Below are positions 49,130-57,714 of a DNA stretch of 64,000 bases, piece after piece (positions within the stretch are counted from its first letter, which is position 1; every line of letters starts with the position of its first letter). The notes under the pieces were generated by a model. The model searched no databases. It saw nothing but the letters and a program-made list of their open reading frames with translations, and was not told the origin of the DNA. The DNA is from Kutzneria buriramensis (lineage in GTDB: Bacteria > Actinomycetota > Actinomycetes > Mycobacteriales > Pseudonocardiaceae), in the NCBI RefSeq assembly GCF_003387475.1, contig NZ_QUNO01000019.1:62001-126000 (forward strand). The letters are read 5' to 3'. Position numbers and translations under genes: made by a program.

Positions 49130-50192
49130 CGTCACCACTCCTCTCCGCCGCCAGCGCGGCCACCTCGGCGGTGATGTCGATCCCGACCGGGCACCAGGCG
49201 ATGCACCGGCCGCAGCCGACGCAGCCGGACTCGCCGAACTGGTCGTGCCAGGTGCCGAGTTTGTGCGACAGCCACTGCCGGTAGCGGCTCGCGGCCGAGG
49301 TGCGGACGCTGCCGCCGTGCAGGTACGAGAAGTCGACCTCGAAGCAGGAGGCCCAGTGCTCCCAGCGCTCGGCGTGGTCGCCGGTCAGGTCGGTGACGTC
49401 CTCGGTGGTGGTGCAGAAGCAGGTCGGGCACACCATCGTGCAGTTGCCGCAGGTCAGGCAGCGCTCGGCGACGTCGTTCCAGTGCTGGGCCTGCCGGCTG
49501 TCGTGCAGGAGCTGCCGCAGGTCCAGCGCCGGCATCTGCCGGCCCATCCTGCCGGCGGCCGCCGTGACGTCCCGCAGCGCCCCCGCGACCTCGTCGGCGG
49601 TGGCCGGGCGGCGGGTGACGGCGGCCAGGATGCGCTCGCCGTCCTCGCTGCCGGCGTCGGCGAGGAACCAGTGACCGGTGTCGTCGAGACGTTCGGTCAA
49701 CGCCAGGTCGTAGCCGGGGCCGACGCTCGGGCCGGTGCCCGTGCTGGCGCAGAAGCACAGCCCGCCGGGTTCCGTGCAGTCCACGGCCACGATGAACGGC
49801 CGGGACCTGGCGCCGAGGACGCGACCCAGCACGCCGAGCGCCGCCAGGTCGCAGCCGCGAACACCGAGGAACGCGAGCCTGCGCTCGTCGTCGGGAGCGG
49901 CTGCGAAGCCGACGTCCGTCGTCTCCCAGAGCTTGCGCCGAGGAGGATGCACGAACCGCTTCCACGACTGCGGCCCGGCCGAGTGGCGGAACAGGGCGTC
50001 GTCGCCCCGGCGGTGCAGGCGGTAGCGGCCCGGCGCGACCTCGACTCCCCAGCCGGACGGCAGATCGGCGACACCGGTGACGTCGTCGAGCACGATGGCG
50101 TCGTCGCGCCGCCGCGGGCCGATCACCCGGTGGCCGTCGGCGATCAGCGCCCGCACCAGCTCGTCGAGGCCGTCCAGGCCGAAGGCGTCCAT
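49116..50192 (-). CDS. Hydrogenase beta subunit, 4Fe-4S dicluster protein
   Basis: A 358-residue subunit with a HydB-like N-terminal domain ([49 protein letters not shown]) and two C-terminal 4Fe-4S motifs, [17 protein letters not shown] and [18 protein letters not shown]. It wires the flavin subunit to the hydrogenase dimer and may carry sulfur-reductase activity in this family. TGATG overlap with GAPDH upstream and overlap with the next gene. Confidence 0.92.
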   Translation of the reverse strand: MDAFGLDGLDELVRALIADGHRVIGPRRRDDAIVLDDVTGVADLPSGWGVEVAPGRYRLHRRGDDALFRHSAGPQSWKRFVHPPRRKLWETTDVGFAAAPDDERRLAFLGVRGCDLAALGVLGRVLGARSRPFIVAVDCTEPGGLCFCASTGTGPSVGPGYDLALTERLDDTGHWFLADAGSEDGERILAAVTRRPATADEVAGALRDVTAAAGRMGRQMPALDLRQLLHDSRQAQHWNDVAERCLTCGNCTMVCPTCFCTTTEDVTDLTGDHAERWEHWASCFEVDFSYLHGGSVRTSAASRYRQWLSHKLGTWHDQFGESGCVGCGRCIAWCPVGIDITAEVAALAAERSGDDVDV

Positions 50193-51199
50193 CACAGCAG
50201 CTGGGCGACGTGCTCGGTGAGGTCGACCAGGCGGCTGGTGTAGCCCCACTCGTTGTCGTACCAGCCGAAGACCTTGACCAGGTGGCCGTCGGCCTGGGTC
50301 AGCGTGGCGTCGAACACGCACGACGACGGGTCGCCGATGACGTCCCGGGACACGATCGGGTCCTCGTTGTAGCGCAGGTAGCCCTTGAGATAGCTGCTGG
50401 CCGCGTTGGCGAACGCGCGGTTGACCTGCGCGACGGTGACCGGCTGCTCCAGCTCGACCGCCAGGTCGGTGAGCGAGCCGTCCTCGACCGGCACCCGGAT
50501 CGCCACGCCGTCGAGCCTGCCGGCCAGCTCGGGCAGCACCTCGCCGACGGCCTTGGCGGCGCCGGTGGTGGTCGGTATCAGGCTCAGCGCCGCCGACCGG
50601 CCGCGGCGCGGGTCCTTGTGCGGGCCGTCCAGCAGCGCCTGGTCGTTGGTGTAGCTGTGGATGGTCGTCATCATGCCGCGGCGCACGCCGAACGCCCGGT
50701 GCAGCACCTCGACCATCGGGGCCACGCAGTTGGTGGTGCACGAGGCGTTGGAGATGATGTGGTGGCGGTGCTGGTCGTAGTCGTCGTAGTTCACGCCGAG
50801 CACGATCGTGACGTCCACGCCCTTGCCGGGGGAGGAGAGCAGCACCTTCCGGACGCTGTGGTCCAGGTGCCCGGCGGCGGCCTCGCGGGTGCGGAACCGG
50901 CCGGTGGACTCGATGACGATGTCGACATTCGCCTCGTGCCACGGGATCAGGCCGGGCTCGCGCTCGGACCAGACCTGGATCCGACGGCCGTCGACGGTGA
51001 TCGAGTGGTCGTCGAAGGTGATCTCCTGGCTCAGCTGGCCGTAGGTGGAGTCGTAGCGCAGCAGGTTGGCCAGCACCGACGGCGCGGTGATGTCGTTGAC
51101 GGCTACCACGTCCAGCACGCCGTCGTTGCGGTAGAGAACGCAGCGCAGGAAGTCCCGGCCGATCCGGCCGAACCCGTTGACACCGACCTTCACGCTCAT
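50192..51199 (-). CDS. gap: Glyceraldehyde-3-phosphate dehydrogenase
   Basis: A 335-residue GAPDH: KVGVNGFGRIGRDFLR, catalytic SNASCTTNCVAPM (Cys near residue 155), DGPHKDPRRGRSAALSLIPT, ending WYDNEWGYTSRLVDL. It forms 1,3-bisphosphoglycerate and NADH from glyceraldehyde-3-phosphate. Its place between a nitroreductase and hydrogenase subunits, with overlaps on both sides, marks it as a second, dormancy-linked GAPDH, probably supplying or balancing NAD(P)H with the hydrogenase. GGGAGG before the ATG. Confidence 0.95.
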   Translation of the reverse strand: MSVKVGVNGFGRIGRDFLRCVLYRNDGVLDVVAVNDITAPSVLANLLRYDSTYGQLSQEITFDDHSITVDGRRIQVWSEREPGLIPWHEANVDIVIESTGRFRTREAAAGHLDHSVRKVLLSSPGKGVDVTIVLGVNYDDYDQHRHHIISNASCTTNCVAPMVEVLHRAFGVRRGMMTTIHSYTNDQALLDGPHKDPRRGRSAALSLIPTTTGAAKAVGEVLPELAGRLDGVAIRVPVEDGSLTDLAVELEQPVTVAQVNRAFANAASSYLKGYLRYNEDPIVSRDVIGDPSSCVFDATLTQADGHLVKVFGWYDNEWGYTSRLVDLTEHVAQLL

Positions 51200-52182
51200 T
51201 GTTCTTGCCTCCCAAGGATGTCGTCGACGGGGCGCCGCGGGGTGGCCGGCAGCGGGGCCGCGTTGACCGGCGCCCAGCCGATCCGCAGCACGATCTGCGG
51301 CACGCCGAAGCCGTCCAGCACGCGGTCGCGCACCAGGTTCCGGGTCGCCTCGACCTCCAGCACCTGGCTGAGCGGGCAGGTGGCCATGCGGAAGTCCGTG
51401 GCCCACAACAGGATCGCGCTCATTGCCTCGCCGGCACGCAGGCGGGCATCGGTGTTGTCGGTGGACGTGGCCAACACCAGCAGCTCGCCGGCGTCGTCCT
51501 CCCACTTGTCGCCGCGTTCGGTGAGCTGGCCGTTGGGGAAGGCCCGCATGGTGGTGTCGCCGTGGCGGCGTTCGGCCGGGATGTTCGTCGCCGGCACGCC
51601 CTCGGTGACGAACGGGCTGCGCCCGGTCCAGGTGGCCAGCTCAGCGGCGTAGGCGACATCGGCCTCCTGTCGCGTCGAGGCCTCGGCGAGCGCTTTGACG
51701 AGCTGGTAGCGGTCGTCCGGGTCGGTGGCGGGCATCAGCACGGTGCCGAAGGTGCCGGCGGTGCGGGCGAGGTCGTCGAGCAGCTCGGCCGGAACCGGCC
51801 AGGAGGTGTAGCGGCGGCGGTCGGTGCGGCGGCGCTGGATCGCCGCGGCCAGTGCGACGTCGTCCCGTACGGGCTCGCGGGGCATGAACTCCACCGCGGC
51901 CAGGTGGTCGGGCTGGTTGGGGTTGGGGAACCGGTGCACCTGCGAGGCCCAGCCCGATGCCGCGAGGGCGACTTGAACGTGGTGCAGTGCGGCGCCACAG
52001 GACAGCATCAGGTCCCGGCCGTCCGGGTCGGTCGCCGGCAACAGGCGCGAGGCGTCGGCGTACAGGTGCAGCGAGGTCGTGCCCAGCAGCCAGCGCCACG
52101 GCTGCGAGTTGTGGATGGACGGCGCGCGCGCCCCGAGCGCCACCGCGCCCCGCAGCGTCTGCACGTCCGGAGTCGTGATCAC
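51196..52182 (-). CDS. Acg-type nitroreductase-like protein
   Basis: A 328-residue Acg/Rv3131 relative: RAPSIHNSQPWRWLLG, HLYADASRLLPATDPDGRDLMLSCGAAL, and PLSQVLEVEATRNLVRD near the end. GTG 52182 is preferred to GTG 52191 because AGAGAGG then sits eight bases upstream; both overlap or adjoin the PEP synthase stop. Part of the hsp20-to-hydrogenase operon. Likely a flavin-binding stress protein with uncertain substrate. Confidence 0.88.
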   Translation of the reverse strand: MITTPDVQTLRGAVALGARAPSIHNSQPWRWLLGTTSLHLYADASRLLPATDPDGRDLMLSCGAALHHVQVALAASGWASQVHRFPNPNQPDHLAAVEFMPREPVRDDVALAAAIQRRRTDRRRYTSWPVPAELLDDLARTAGTFGTVLMPATDPDDRYQLVKALAEASTRQEADVAYAAELATWTGRSPFVTEGVPATNIPAERRHGDTTMRAFPNGQLTERGDKWEDDAGELLVLATSTDNTDARLRAGEAMSAILLWATDFRMATCPLSQVLEVEATRNLVRDRVLDGFGVPQIVLRIGWAPVNAAPLPATPRRPVDDILGRQEQ

Positions 52183-52187
52183 GGTGC

Positions 52188-54443
52188 TCACCTCTCTCGC
52201 GCCGACCGCAGCAGCAGGCGGCGCTCGGCCGAGCCGATCTCGGACCGGGTCGCGGCGAGCGCGTCCCGGTTCACCGAGACCGACGTGATGCCCATGCGCA
52301 CCAGCTGCTCGGCGAAACCCGGCTTGGTGGACGGTGCCTGCCCGCACAGCGAGGTGGTCATGCCGTTCTCGCGGGCGGCGGTGATGATGCGCTCGATGGT
52401 GTCCAGCACGGCCGGGTCGGCCTCGTCGAACAGCTCCGAGCAGATCTCGGAGTCGCGGTCGACGCCGAGCACCAGCTGCGTCAGGTCGTTGCTGCCGATG
52501 GAGATGCCGTCGACGCCGAGCTTGGCGTACTCGGGAATCCAGTACGCCACCGAGGGAACCTCGGCCATCACCCAGCGGTGCAGCCGGCGGTCGTGGCCCA
52601 GCGGGCTGGCGTCGATCGCGGCCATGCACGCGCGCAGCTCCCACAGCGTCCGCACGAACGGGATCATCAGGTGCAGGTTCGGCGTCTGCTCGCGGACCTT
52701 GGCCAGCACGGACAGCTCCAGCGCGAACAGCTTGGGCTCGCGGACGTACCGGTAGCAGCCCCGGTAACCGATCATCGGGTTGTCCTCGACCGGCTCGAAG
52801 TCGGCGCCGCCGGCCAGGTGGCGGAACTCGTTGGTGCGGAAGTCGATCGCGCGGTAGATCACCGGCCGCGGCGCGAACGCCCGCGTGACCCGCAGCAGGG
52901 ATTCGGTCATCCGCGCGGTGAACTTCTCGCTGCCGCCGTCCCGGGACAGCAGCGCGCGCGGGTGCTCCCCGTCCAGCGCGTCGGTCACCATGAACTCGGC
53001 CCGCAGCAGGCCCACGCCGTCGACCGGCATCGCCGCCACTTCCTCGGCGTGCTCGGGCATCGCCAGGTTGACGTACACCTTGGTGGCCAACGTCTCCACG
53101 GCCGGCACCGTCATCGGCGTGATCTGCGGAACGGTGTGCGCGGCGGGCTCCAGCCGGCCGGCGAACACCTTGCCGGCCGCGCCGTCCACGGTGACGGTCT
53201 CGCCGTCGCGCAGCACCTCCGTGGCGTTGCGGGTGCCGACGACACACGGCACGCCCAGCTCGCGGGCGACGATCGCGGCGTGGCAGGTCATGCCGCCGCC
53301 GTCGGTGACCAGCGCGGCGGCGCGGCGCATGGTCGGCACCCAGTCCGGGGTGGTCATGACGGCGACGAGGATCTCGCCGTCCAGGAACCGGTCGCCCTCG
53401 TCCGGGCCGGCCAGCCGGCGCACCCGGCCGACGGCGCGGCCCGGCGACGCCGCCAGGCCGGTGACCAGCTCGGAGCCGGCGGCCTGGTCCTCGTGCAGGG
53501 TGGTGATCGGGCGGGACTGCACCAGCCAGGTCTGCCCGTCGGCGATGGCCCACTCCATGTCCTGCGGGCTGCCGTAGTGCTCCTCCACCCGCAGCGCCAG
53601 GCGGGCCAGCTCGATCGCCTCGTCATCGGTCAGCACCCGGCTCGCGCCGGTCTGCGCGTCGAGGTCGATGCGCAGGTCGTGGCCGTCCGGGCCGCGCACG
53701 ATCTTGTGCGTCTGGTGCCCGGTGCGGGCGTGCAGCAGACGCGGCCCCTGCTTGGCGACGACGTAGGTGTCCGGTTCGACCGCGCCGCTGACGACGACCT
53801 CGCCCAGGCCGTACGCGCCCTCGATGACGATCCGGCCGCGGTCGCCGGTGGACGGGTCGGCGGTGAACGCCACGCCCGACCGGGCGGAATCGACCATCAG
53901 CTGCACGACGACGGCGATCGCCGGCTCCTCGTCCAGTCCGGTGCTGGCGCGGTAGGCCACCACCCGGGGCCCGAACAGCGAGGCCCAGCAGTCGATCAGG
54001 CGGGTGAGCACGTCGTGGATGCCGTGGCAGTTGGTGTAGGTGGCGTTCATGCCGGCGAACGAGGTGCCGGCGGTGTCCTCGGAGGTCGCCGACGACCGGA
54101 CCGCCACCTCGGCGTGGTCGCCGAGCTGGTGGTAGGCCGCCTCGATCTCCGCCCGGACGTCGTCGGCGACGCCGGCCTTGCGGACCAGCGCCTGGATCCG
54201 CTCGCAGGCGGCCGTCAACTCGGGCGACTGCGACACCGCCAGCGCCGCGCGGAAGGCCTCGTCGATCTCGGCCCGCAGGCCGCCGCGGTCGAGCGAGTCC
54301 AGGTACGCCTGCGCGGTCACCACGAAGCCCGCCGGCACCGGCAGCCCGGCCCGGGTCAGCTCGCCCAGGTTCGCGCCCTTGCCGCCGGCGATGGCGGTGT
54401 CGCTCCTGCCGAGTTCGCCGAAGTTCCTCACGTAGCGCGACAT
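52188..54443 (-). CDS. ppsA: Phosphoenolpyruvate synthase (pyruvate, water dikinase)
   Basis: A 751-residue enzyme: N-terminal ATP-grasp ([40 protein letters not shown]), swivelling phosphohistidine domain ([20 protein letters not shown]) and C-terminal PEP barrel ([35 protein letters not shown]). Makes PEP from pyruvate and ATP; the length and QSRPITTL segment fit PpsA better than PPDK. With GAPDH in the same operon it points to gluconeogenic or anaplerotic flow in dormancy. Confidence 0.93.
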   Translation of the reverse strand: MSRYVRNFGELGRSDTAIAGGKGANLGELTRAGLPVPAGFVVTAQAYLDSLDRGGLRAEIDEAFRAALAVSQSPELTAACERIQALVRKAGVADDVRAEIEAAYHQLGDHAEVAVRSSATSEDTAGTSFAGMNATYTNCHGIHDVLTRLIDCWASLFGPRVVAYRASTGLDEEPAIAVVVQLMVDSARSGVAFTADPSTGDRGRIVIEGAYGLGEVVVSGAVEPDTYVVAKQGPRLLHARTGHQTHKIVRGPDGHDLRIDLDAQTGASRVLTDDEAIELARLALRVEEHYGSPQDMEWAIADGQTWLVQSRPITTLHEDQAAGSELVTGLAASPGRAVGRVRRLAGPDEGDRFLDGEILVAVMTTPDWVPTMRRAAALVTDGGGMTCHAAIVARELGVPCVVGTRNATEVLRDGETVTVDGAAGKVFAGRLEPAAHTVPQITPMTVPAVETLATKVYVNLAMPEHAEEVAAMPVDGVGLLRAEFMVTDALDGEHPRALLSRDGGSEKFTARMTESLLRVTRAFAPRPVIYRAIDFRTNEFRHLAGGADFEPVEDNPMIGYRGCYRYVREPKLFALELSVLAKVREQTPNLHLMIPFVRTLWELRACMAAIDASPLGHDRRLHRWVMAEVPSVAYWIPEYAKLGVDGISIGSNDLTQLVLGVDRDSEICSELFDEADPAVLDTIERIITAARENGMTTSLCGQAPSTKPGFAEQLVRMGITSVSVNRDALAATRSEIGSAERRLLLRSARER

Positions 54444-54453
54444 GCCAGCTCCT

Positions 54454-54684
54454 TCAGTGTGTGCGCAGGATGTCGCGCAGGCGGGTGTATTCCTTGTCGT
54501 CGATCTCGCCGCGGGCCAGCCGCTCGGCCAGCACCTGCTCGGCTCCGGAGGAGCGGTGCTGCGGGCCGTAGCGCCGCAGCACCAGCACGACCACCGTCAC
54601 CAGCCCGCCCCAGAACACGGCCATGCCGATGGCCATCGTCAGCGGCATCAACCAGGTGGGGCCGTTGTAGTACCAGGGCATCAC
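54454..54684 (-). CDS. Small SHOCT-domain membrane protein
   Basis: A 76-residue protein: one helix ([20 protein letters not shown]), then a SHOCT motif ([26 protein letters not shown]). GTG 54684 overlaps the CBS gene stop (GTGATG; ATG 54681 is the alternative). SHOCT tails mediate oligomerisation or membrane-protein contacts. Ten bases before the PEP synthase start. Confidence 0.85.
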   Translation of the reverse strand: MMPWYYNGPTWLMPLTMAIGMAVFWGGLVTVVVLVLRRYGPQHRSSGAEQVLAERLARGEIDDKEYTRLRDILRTH

Positions 54685-55394
54685 GACGCGCCTCCGTGGT
54701 GCGGCACCGGCTTGAGCGGTTCGTGGTCGAACTCCACGAACTTGCCGTGCGCGCGATCGATGCGGCCGTCGTCACGCTCGTAGGTCAGGTGGTTGCGGAC
54801 GTCCACGACGCCGTCGACGCCGCGGGTCAGCGAGCCGGCGATGTCCACCAGCGCCTTCGTCTCGACCTGGCCGCGCAGGGTCGCGATGCCAGAGGTCACC
54901 TCGACGGACACCTCGGTCGGGTCCATCCACAGCGTGCGGCCGAAGACCTCGGCGAGGATCTCCTCGCGCAGCTCCTGGTCGGAGCGCAGGAACACCCGCA
55001 GCACGTCGCGGCGGGTCACGATGCCGACCAGGCGGCCCTCCGCGTCGACCACCGGCATCCGGTGGACGCCCTCCTCGGCGAGGAGTTTCGCCGCGTGCGC
55101 GACCGTCGTGTCGGGGTGCACGCACACCGCCGGCGAGGTCATCATCTCGGCGGCGACGGTGTGCGGGTCGTAGCCGTGCCGGCCGCCGGCGAAGAACGGC
55201 CGGTGGTGCTCGCTGGTGCCGCGCAGCAGGTCGGTCTCCGACACGATGCCCACCACGCGCTGGTCCTCGGTGATCACGGGCACGCCGCTGATGTGGTTCT
55301 CGGCCATCAGGGCGACGATGTTCTTGAAGGGGGTGTCGCCGCGCACGACGGCCACGTCGGCAGTCATCACGGTGCTGATCTCTCGGTGTTTCAC
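54681..55394 (-). CDS. CBS-CBS-BON domain protein
   Basis: A 237-residue protein: CBS 1 (VMTADVAVVRGDTPFKNIVALM...GIVSETDLLRGTSEHH), CBS 2 (MMTSPAVCVHPDTTVAHAAKLL...GIVTRRDVLRVFL), BON (VSVEVTSGIATLRGQVETKALVDI), and a charged tail. GTG 55394 is set by AGGAGA upstream. Second in the operon behind hsp20, after a strong hairpin, so its level may be lower than that of hsp20. Closest in layout to the 29957 protein. Confidence 0.9.
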   Translation of the reverse strand: MKHREISTVMTADVAVVRGDTPFKNIVALMAENHISGVPVITEDQRVVGIVSETDLLRGTSEHHRPFFAGGRHGYDPHTVAAEMMTSPAVCVHPDTTVAHAAKLLAEEGVHRMPVVDAEGRLVGIVTRRDVLRVFLRSDQELREEILAEVFGRTLWMDPTEVSVEVTSGIATLRGQVETKALVDIAGSLTRGVDGVVDVRNHLTYERDDGRIDRAHGKFVEFDHEPLKPVPHHGGAS

Positions 55395-55426
55395 CGTACT
55401 TCTCCTTCCGCCGACGCGCCGCGTGC

Positions 55427-55455
55427 CGTGGCCGCCGCCCCCGGCGGCGGCCACG
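55427..55455. terminator. 13-bp hairpin between hsp20 and the CBS gene
   Basis: The arms 55427-55439 and 55443-55455 pair perfectly around a CCC loop. It lies 12 bp after the hsp20 stop and 33 bp before the next start on the same strand. Either a partial terminator that makes hsp20 the most abundant product, or an mRNA-stabilising hairpin. Confidence 0.65.
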
Positions 55456-55466
55456 ACGTGGGGACG

Positions 55467-55898
55467 TCAGCTCTCGTCCCCGGTCTCGATCTCGATCTTG
55501 CGGTGGACCTTGGCCGTCTCGTCCACGGGCACCCTCACGGTGAGGATTCCTTTGGCGTAGCTGGCCTTGATGTCCTCCTCCTTGGCGTCGGCGGGCAGCG
55601 CGACGGCGCGCGAGAAGGAGCCGTACCGGAACTCGGAGCGGTTCTTCTCGGTCGTCTGTTCGGAGCGCTCGGCGCTGATCGTCAGCAGCCGGTCGTCGAC
55701 GGTGATCGTGACGTCCTTGCCCGGGTCGATGCCCGGCAGTTCGGCGCGCACGACGTACATGCCGTCCTCGACGAAGTCCTCGACCCGGATGCCCTGGATG
55801 CCCGACGCCGGCCGGAACCCGAACATGGACGGGAAGGACTCGGCCCAGTCGATCAGGTCCGGCAGCAGGCCGTGCTGCCTGCGGGCCGGCGTAACCAT
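55467..55898 (-). CDS. Hsp20/alpha-crystallin small heat-shock protein
   Basis: A 143-residue small chaperone. Alpha-crystallin domain from about residue 40: YVVRAELPGIDPGKDVTITV, RSEFRYGSFSRAVALPADA and AKGILTVRVPV (the A-x-x-x-G-V-L-like motif). The counterpart of HspX (Rv2031c), the best-known DosR target. ATG 55898 has GGAGG upstream; the longer frame to 56039 runs into the control region. First gene of a run of about 10.5 kb ending with the hydrogenase protease at 45369, with mostly overlapping genes. A DosR-like box lies 111-124 bp upstream. Confidence 0.94.
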   Translation of the reverse strand: MVTPARRQHGLLPDLIDWAESFPSMFGFRPASGIQGIRVEDFVEDGMYVVRAELPGIDPGKDVTITVDDRLLTISAERSEQTTEKNRSEFRYGSFSRAVALPADAKEEDIKASYAKGILTVRVPVDETAKVHRKIEIETGDES

Positions 55899-56008
55899 CT
55901 CGGCCTCCTTTCCTCCTCGGTGGTCCTGCCCCTCCATCGGACTCCTCGGCGGGGCGCGGGACGCAGAGGAGAAGGCCCCGCGCTGGCCGCCATCCGGCGC
56001 GTACGACG

Positions 56009-56022
56009 GGGTCGGAAGTCCC
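56009..56022. promoter_or_regulatory. DosR-box-like site
   Basis: GGGTCGGAAGTCCC; on the reverse strand GGGACTTCCGACCC, 11 of 14 matches to GGGACTWWAGTCCC. It lies in the 227-bp divergent gap between hsp20 (55898) and the Rv1733c-like gene (56126), near the middle. Confidence 0.6.
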
Positions 56023-56125
56023 TGTCGGCACGGGACCACCTGCGACGGCCAACGACTCTGGGGAGGCGGCGGCGCTGAGGCGATGCTCGTGTCGAGCCGC
56101 TGAACTAGCCGGAAGGGACAAGACG

Positions 56126-56704
56126 ATGCGCAGGTACTCGCGGCATGACCCGTTGCTGGGACTGGTCCGCCGGATCGGCTGGGGCCGCAACACGCTGCGA
56201 CGCCCGGTCGACCGCGTCGAGGGCCTGCTCGTCGTGCTGGCGTGGCTGTTCAGCGCCGCGATCGCCCTCGGCGGTGTCGCATTCGGACTGACGGTCGCGG
56301 AGTCCGATCTGGCGACGTCCGCGCAGCAGATGTCACAGCTGCACGCCACGACCGGAGTGATGCTCGACAGTTCGGTCGCCGCCCCTGGCAGCACCGTGCT
56401 GAGCATGCCGGTGCAGGTGCGTTACACCGACCAGACGGGCGTCACTCGCACCGGTCGTACCGTGGAGGCCGCGGGGCTGGCCGCCGGCACGAGCGTGCCG
56501 GTCTGGCTTGACGGCCAGGGCGGTATCGCCGCCACGCCGATGACTCCCGACGACGCAGTGGTCAACGGGCTCACCGCGGGTGCGGTCGGCGCGGCCGGCG
56601 CCGAGGGGCTGCTGTTGGCGGTGTACCTGGTCGTCCGCTGGCGTACGGACCACCGGAAGTTCGCCGCGATCGATCTGGAATGGGCCCAGCTGTCGGCCCG
56701 CTGA
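56126..56704 (+). CDS. Rv1733c-like membrane protein
   Basis: A 192-residue paralogue of the 33757 protein: LVRRIGWGRNTLRRPVDRVEGL, helix one (LVVLAWLFSAAIALGGVAFGL), an extracytoplasmic region of about 90 residues with a QMSQLHATTGVML start, and helix two (AGAEGLLLAVYLVVRW). ATG 56126 follows GGAAGGGAC. First of a short operon with DUF1918 and the second Cys-rich protein. Function unknown; the family belongs to the DosR regulon in M. tuberculosis. Confidence 0.85.
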   Translation: MRRYSRHDPLLGLVRRIGWGRNTLRRPVDRVEGLLVVLAWLFSAAIALGGVAFGLTVAESDLATSAQQMSQLHATTGVMLDSSVAAPGSTVLSMPVQVRYTDQTGVTRTGRTVEAAGLAAGTSVPVWLDGQGGIAATPMTPDDAVVNGLTAGAVGAAGAEGLLLAVYLVVRWRTDHRKFAAIDLEWAQLSAR

Positions 56705-56720
56705 CCTTGGAGGAGGAGCT

Positions 56721-56921
56721 GTGCACGCGAAACCCGGTGACTGGCTGGTGATCAAGTCGGCGACGCTGGACGTGCCGTCCCGGCGGGGGCTGATCACGGA
56801 GGTGCACGGCGCGGACGGCGAGCCGCCCTACGTCGTGCGGTGGACCGAGAACGACCACGAGGCGATCATCTTCCCCGGCCCGGACGCCCACATCGAGACG
56901 TCGGCCACGACCGCGAGGTGA
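56721..56921 (+). CDS. DUF1918 small protein
   Basis: A 66-residue SH3-like beta-barrel protein: HAKPGDWLVIKSATLD, RRGLITEVHGADGEPPYVVRW and a PGPDAHIE end, the DUF1918 pattern. GTG 56721 has GAGGAGGAG directly upstream. Function not established for the family. Five bases before the next start. Confidence 0.88.
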   Translation: MHAKPGDWLVIKSATLDVPSRRGLITEVHGADGEPPYVVRWTENDHEAIIFPGPDAHIETSATTAR

Positions 56922-56926
56922 GTTCC

Positions 56927-57310
56927 GTGCACGTCCTGGTGACCGAGTCCCGGGCCGGCTGCTCCAGCCGGCTCGTTGCCCAGCTGCGTGAACTGGGTTG
57001 CCGGGTCAGCACGTGCCACAACGACGGCGCGGCGTGCGTGGCGGTCGCGCCGGGCGGCGGATGCCCGCTCGACGGCAGGGATCCGGCCGGCGTCCTGGTC
57101 GACGTGCGAGCCGACGACCCCGAGCTGACCGCCCGCGAGTACGGCGCGGTGTGCGGGGTCCGCGCCCGGCGCCAGGTCGTGTTCGTGCACGAGGACCCGG
57201 GCCGGCAACCGGCGATCCCGCGCGGGATGAACCCGCACATGGCCGCCGTGTGCACACCGGCGCTGTTACGGGCCTGCGCCGACGCCCTGAACACCGAACG
57301 CGCCGGCTGA
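56927..57310 (+). CDS. Cys-rich Rossmann-like protein, paralogue B (STCHN/GGCPL family)
   Basis: A 127-residue paralogue of the 36820 protein: HVLVTESRAGCSSRLV, LGCRVSTCHNDGAAC, GGGCPLDGRDP and TAREYGAVCGVRAR. Cysteines 25, 30, 37, 46 and 76 are shared; Cys12 is extra. GTG 56927 is preferred; GAGG lies 11 bases upstream. In both copies an Rv1733c-like gene lies upstream in the same unit, which suggests joint function. I do not know the family; redox or metal binding through the shared cysteines is a guess. Confidence 0.75.
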   Translation: MHVLVTESRAGCSSRLVAQLRELGCRVSTCHNDGAACVAVAPGGGCPLDGRDPAGVLVDVRADDPELTAREYGAVCGVRARRQVVFVHEDPGRQPAIPRGMNPHMAAVCTPALLRACADALNTERAG

Positions 57311-57317
57311 GCCGGAG

Positions 57318-57712
57318 ATGTGGGCCACCGCCGCGAAGGAGTTCCACCAGCTGCGCCGGGACCGGCGGATGCTGGCGATGCTCATCGCGATCCCGTTGCT
57401 GCTGGACGGCGGCCGACAGGTCGGTGCGCGTCCTGGTGGACGGCACCGATCTGTTCGCCGCCCGGGCGTTGTCGGCCGGCGGAACGCCGCGCGGCTGCGG
57501 GTGGAGGTGCTGTTCAACCCCGACCTGACGACCTCGGTGATCATGGTGCCGGGGCTGATCAGCAGGCCGTCTCGCTGCATGGCCGCGATCTTCGGGTGAC
57601 CGGCTCCGACACGGCCGCTGTCGCCGAGGCGCTCGACGGGGTCGGTGGCACGCTGTCGGAGATGCCCGCCAGCTTCGACGAGGTGTTCGCGGAACTCTGT
57701 CAGAGGAGATGA
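57318..57712 (+). pseudogene. ABC transporter remnant (permease and ATPase fragments)
   Basis: The first frame (57318-57599) reads MWATAAKEFHQLRRDRRMLA then MLIAIPLLL, the N-terminus of an ABC-2 permease. Another frame briefly carries VRVLVDGTDLFAARALSAGG, then the first resumes with LRVEVLFNPDLTTSVIMVPG, permease segments that are normally far apart. The end (57600-57712) reads [20 protein letters not shown] and [11 protein letters not shown], which resembles the C-terminus of an ABC ATPase. Internal deletions and frameshifts have therefore fused pieces of at least two genes. The ATPase-like fragment ends four bases after the ADH reading frame's first ATG (57709). Confidence 0.7.
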
Positions 57713-57714
57713 GC

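Noticed and set aside
52578-56078. 1166-residue forward open frame across PEP synthase, CBS and hsp20 genes
   Set aside because: Shadow frame of high-GC coding DNA; the reverse strand holds recognisable enzymes with overlapping starts and stops.
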